DNA of 64,000 nucleotides from assembly GCA_963966185.1 (NCBI GenBank), contig CAWZYM010000174.1:134501-198500 (forward strand), read 5' to 3'. The notes beneath the pieces were generated by a model, which was not told where the DNA came from, ran no database searches, and was given only the letters and a program-made list of their open reading frames with translations. Each line of letters begins with the position of its first letter. Within the stretch, counting starts at the first letter, position 1. Below, one piece after another: positions 61,901 through 64,000 of this stretch. The stretch is from Rhabditoides inermis. Lineage: Eukaryota; Nematoda; Chromadorea; Rhabditida; Rhabditidae. The translations under genes were made by a program, and so were the position numbers.

Positions 61901-63798
61901 GCACAACGAGCCGTCTCCCCCACTGGCTATTCGACCCAGCGGTAGCCGCACAGATTCCCATTCCCACACACACGCCACCCCCTCTAATCCTCGCTCCATA
62001 ACGCCTGGCTAGACAGTCACCCTCCTTCTCCCCTCTCTCCCTGTCCCTCTCTTGCACCGGAGCCGTGCATGTGTGGTGGTGTGATTGGCTGGCTGGTTCT
62101 CTGGCAACCCCTAGGATGACTGTTCTATCCCTCCCTCCTACTCCCTTCTTGCTCACCATGTCTCGCATTGCAGGAACATCTACAAGGACTACAAGCAGCT
62201 CGAGTTGGGATGCAACAATCTCGATGAGGTGGGTACGGAGTAGTCTGAGACATTGTAATTTGGCGGCAATCTTGGTGTGGATTGGAGGGAGATTGAATGT
62301 TGATGTTTTGAAGCGGCTGTGTTACTTATTTAGCGTGTATAACCTTTTTTTTTCGAATGAGTCTTTAGAGCGGGGTACAGGAGAAATTAATAGGTGCACG
62401 TACGATCAGGAAGAAATGTTACATTGAAGCGTATTTGTTGTGCATTGTTGCAAGTGGTTGTTGCAGGTTGATTCGTGGAAGGCTTCGTTCCTCCGCGCCG
62501 GTGTCTACCCCGAGAAGCAGAAGTCGGCTGAGGATGAGGTGAGAAGGACGTCGTGGGTGGTCTTTGTGCTTTAGTAATCACGATTGTGTTTTGCAGGAAG
62601 TGAGTGTTTCGGTGATAGGGTAGGCACGTGTCGTGCCTGTGTTTGGTTCTTTGAGTTTGTTGTTGTTTACTTGTTTACGTGGTTGTGTTTTGCAGAACAG
62701 CGAGCACCAGGAGCAGGACGTGTCGTCGATGGACCCGCAGCTCGAGAGACAGGTAAGGGAGAGAGAGAGCAGAGAGAGAGAGAGAGAGAGGAGGGGGGTA
62801 GAAGAAGGAAGAGGGTGGGAGAGAGTATATGAAAGAGCACTAGTAGTGCAGGCAGGTGATGGGCGTAGATGGATCGACTAGGTTATGTGACCGCGTGGTT
62901 CCTTCAGGTGGAGACTATCCGCAACCTGGTCGACTCGTACATGCGCATCGTGACGAAGACGATCAAGGACCTCGTGCCCAAGGCAGTCATGCACCTCATC
63001 GTCAACCAGGTCAGTCGGGCCGGGTTGGAGAGAAGTCAACACATTCGATGCTATAAATCACAAGTTGCTATTCTTCAATTTCTGCAGTAGTAAACGTTCA
63101 CGAGTTCACGAGTATGACGTTACACGTTCTCATTTGCGTGTATTTTTACGTTAGGCTGTTTTCATTATATATTGCGGTGTTGTATGGTGAGGAACGAATT
63201 GACTTAATCTATAAGAACTCGACTTTATAATTTGGATGAAACATATTTGTTCTCGGAAATCGATTTGTGTTGGTTTAGGTGTCAGAGTTTATGCACGACG
63301 AGCTGCTGGCGAACCTCTACCAGAGTGGAGACACGGTGAGAGGGAGGGAGAGAGAGAGAGTAGAAGGGAGAGAGAGAGATTCATGCCATCTGACTGTGGC
63401 CGTTGCAGGACTCTCTGATGGAGGAGTCTCAGGCGGAGGCTATGAAGAGGGAGGAGCTGCTCCGCATGTACCACGCAGTCAAGGAGGCACTCAAGATCAT
63501 ATCAGAGGTGCGTGCGCGCGATTTGGATGGCAACATGGCTGACGGTATTTGTGTGTGTGAAGCGTGTTCGTCTTGACAAAGAGTTGCCATTGTCCAGTTA
63601 GCGTTGCGCGTTTTGATTGGTTTCTGTGAGAAACTTATATTCCGGGGCTCGGGAAATGGATTCATTATGCAGTTTAATTTTGGTGACTGACAGATTGTGA
63701 CGATTGTGTCGATTACTTCTGTCGATTGGTATGTTACAGGTGAACCTGAGCACTATCGGCTCGGACATTCCGCCGCCGCTTCCCGTCAACGACTATCG
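55971..63798 (+). CDS. dyn-1: Dynamin GTPase (partial at 3' end)
   Basis: Twenty-five exons, in frame from ATG 55971 to the donor at 63799, encode 760 residues; the gene continues past the window. Dynamin is the large GTPase that severs endocytic vesicle necks. Present are the P-loop GGQSAGKSS, switch region [25 protein letters not shown] and the conserved VVNRGQKAI. The middle/stalk region ([20 protein letters not shown]) is followed by a PH domain from about residue 521 ([12 protein letters not shown] to FLRAGVYPE) and the GTPase effector domain ([35 protein letters not shown]). The last visible residues are [11 protein letters not shown], where the proline-rich domain begins, so only that SH3-binding tail is missing. 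Two GAA trinucleotides flanked by good splice sites lie in introns after the exons ending 61492 and 62538 and might be alternative 3-nt microexons. The TTGCAG at 55906-55911 suggests a spliced or trans-spliced 5' leader. Confidence 0.95.
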
Positions 63799-64000
63799 GT
63801 GGGTGAAGGAGGGGGGGAGGAGGGAGAGAGAGATGGTTGGGGGGGGGGGGGGGGTTGTCAAGACTTCACTGGCTCCCGAATTCGAATTGGCTCCTTCTTT
63901 CCTTTCCTCTTTCGAACTCGCGCGGCTGCGCGCCGTCAACGTAGCGTCGGTACAAAACTAATAGGGAGAAAAGGGAGAGATGGTTTGGAAATGGTGAAAC
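63799..64000 (+). other. dyn-1 intron at window end
   Basis: The last 200 bp follow a GTGGGTG donor and contain a run of about 16 G with a short GA-rich flank. I see no acceptor plus open frame continuing the proline-rich domain, so the next exon is probably outside the window. Confidence 0.6.

Overview
This window looks like nuclear DNA of a rhabditid nematode. The genes are split into many short exons by mostly short introns with TTTCAG-type acceptors. TACGGTA/TACTGTA motifs are scattered through introns, and (CT)n/(GA)n microsatellites are abundant. Several products are nematode-like in composition: a dyn-1-type dynamin, a clh-type chloride channel and small Gly-rich TATA-driven genes. All gene models were assembled by hand from splice sites and reading phase; no similarity search was run.

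Layout. 1-10 kb holds a small single-pass membrane protein gene (+) with four alternative phase-matched first exons, then a 42-bp minisatellite. 10.6-15.7 kb is a 30-exon CLC chloride channel gene (-), complete in frame, 846 aa, with Met at the gating-glutamate position. 16.2-22.3 kb is a module in which two near-identical 66-aa Gly-rich genes lie in inverted orientation around a 69-aa Pro-rich gene (+) and a 19-exon BTB-BACK-Kelch gene (-, 633 aa). 24.4-25.1 kb holds a small B-box-like zinc-binding protein. 26-36.9 kb is a repeat-rich stretch without confident genes: CR1-like reverse transcriptase remnants, a ~2 kb foldback element, two related hairpin MITEs, tRNA-like sequence and microsatellites. 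37.0-37.9 kb is a short RMD-family (TPR-like) gene whose first intron carries about 60 TTG units.

39.9-50.5 kb is a 35-exon gene (1073 aa) for a secreted protein with a PAN-like N-terminus, a His/Gln/Pro-rich exon-repeat region and eight thrombospondin type 1 repeats. An RTE-type LINE sits antisense in its intron 23. 51.0-51.4 kb is SERP1/RAMP4 (-). 52.3-53.0 kb is an RWD-domain protein (+). 55.97 kb to the window edge is dynamin (dyn-1, +), with GTPase, middle, PH and GED regions present; the proline-rich tail lies outside the window.

There is no operon-like spacing and no functional cluster. RAMP4 and the TSR protein both belong to the secretory pathway, and dynamin acts in membrane fission, but their adjacency need not be meaningful. 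The most notable points are the CLC gate substitution, two possible 3-nt microexons in dyn-1, the exon-by-exon repeat and paired furin-like sites in the TSR protein, the inverted Gly-rich gene pair and the alternative-promoter array.
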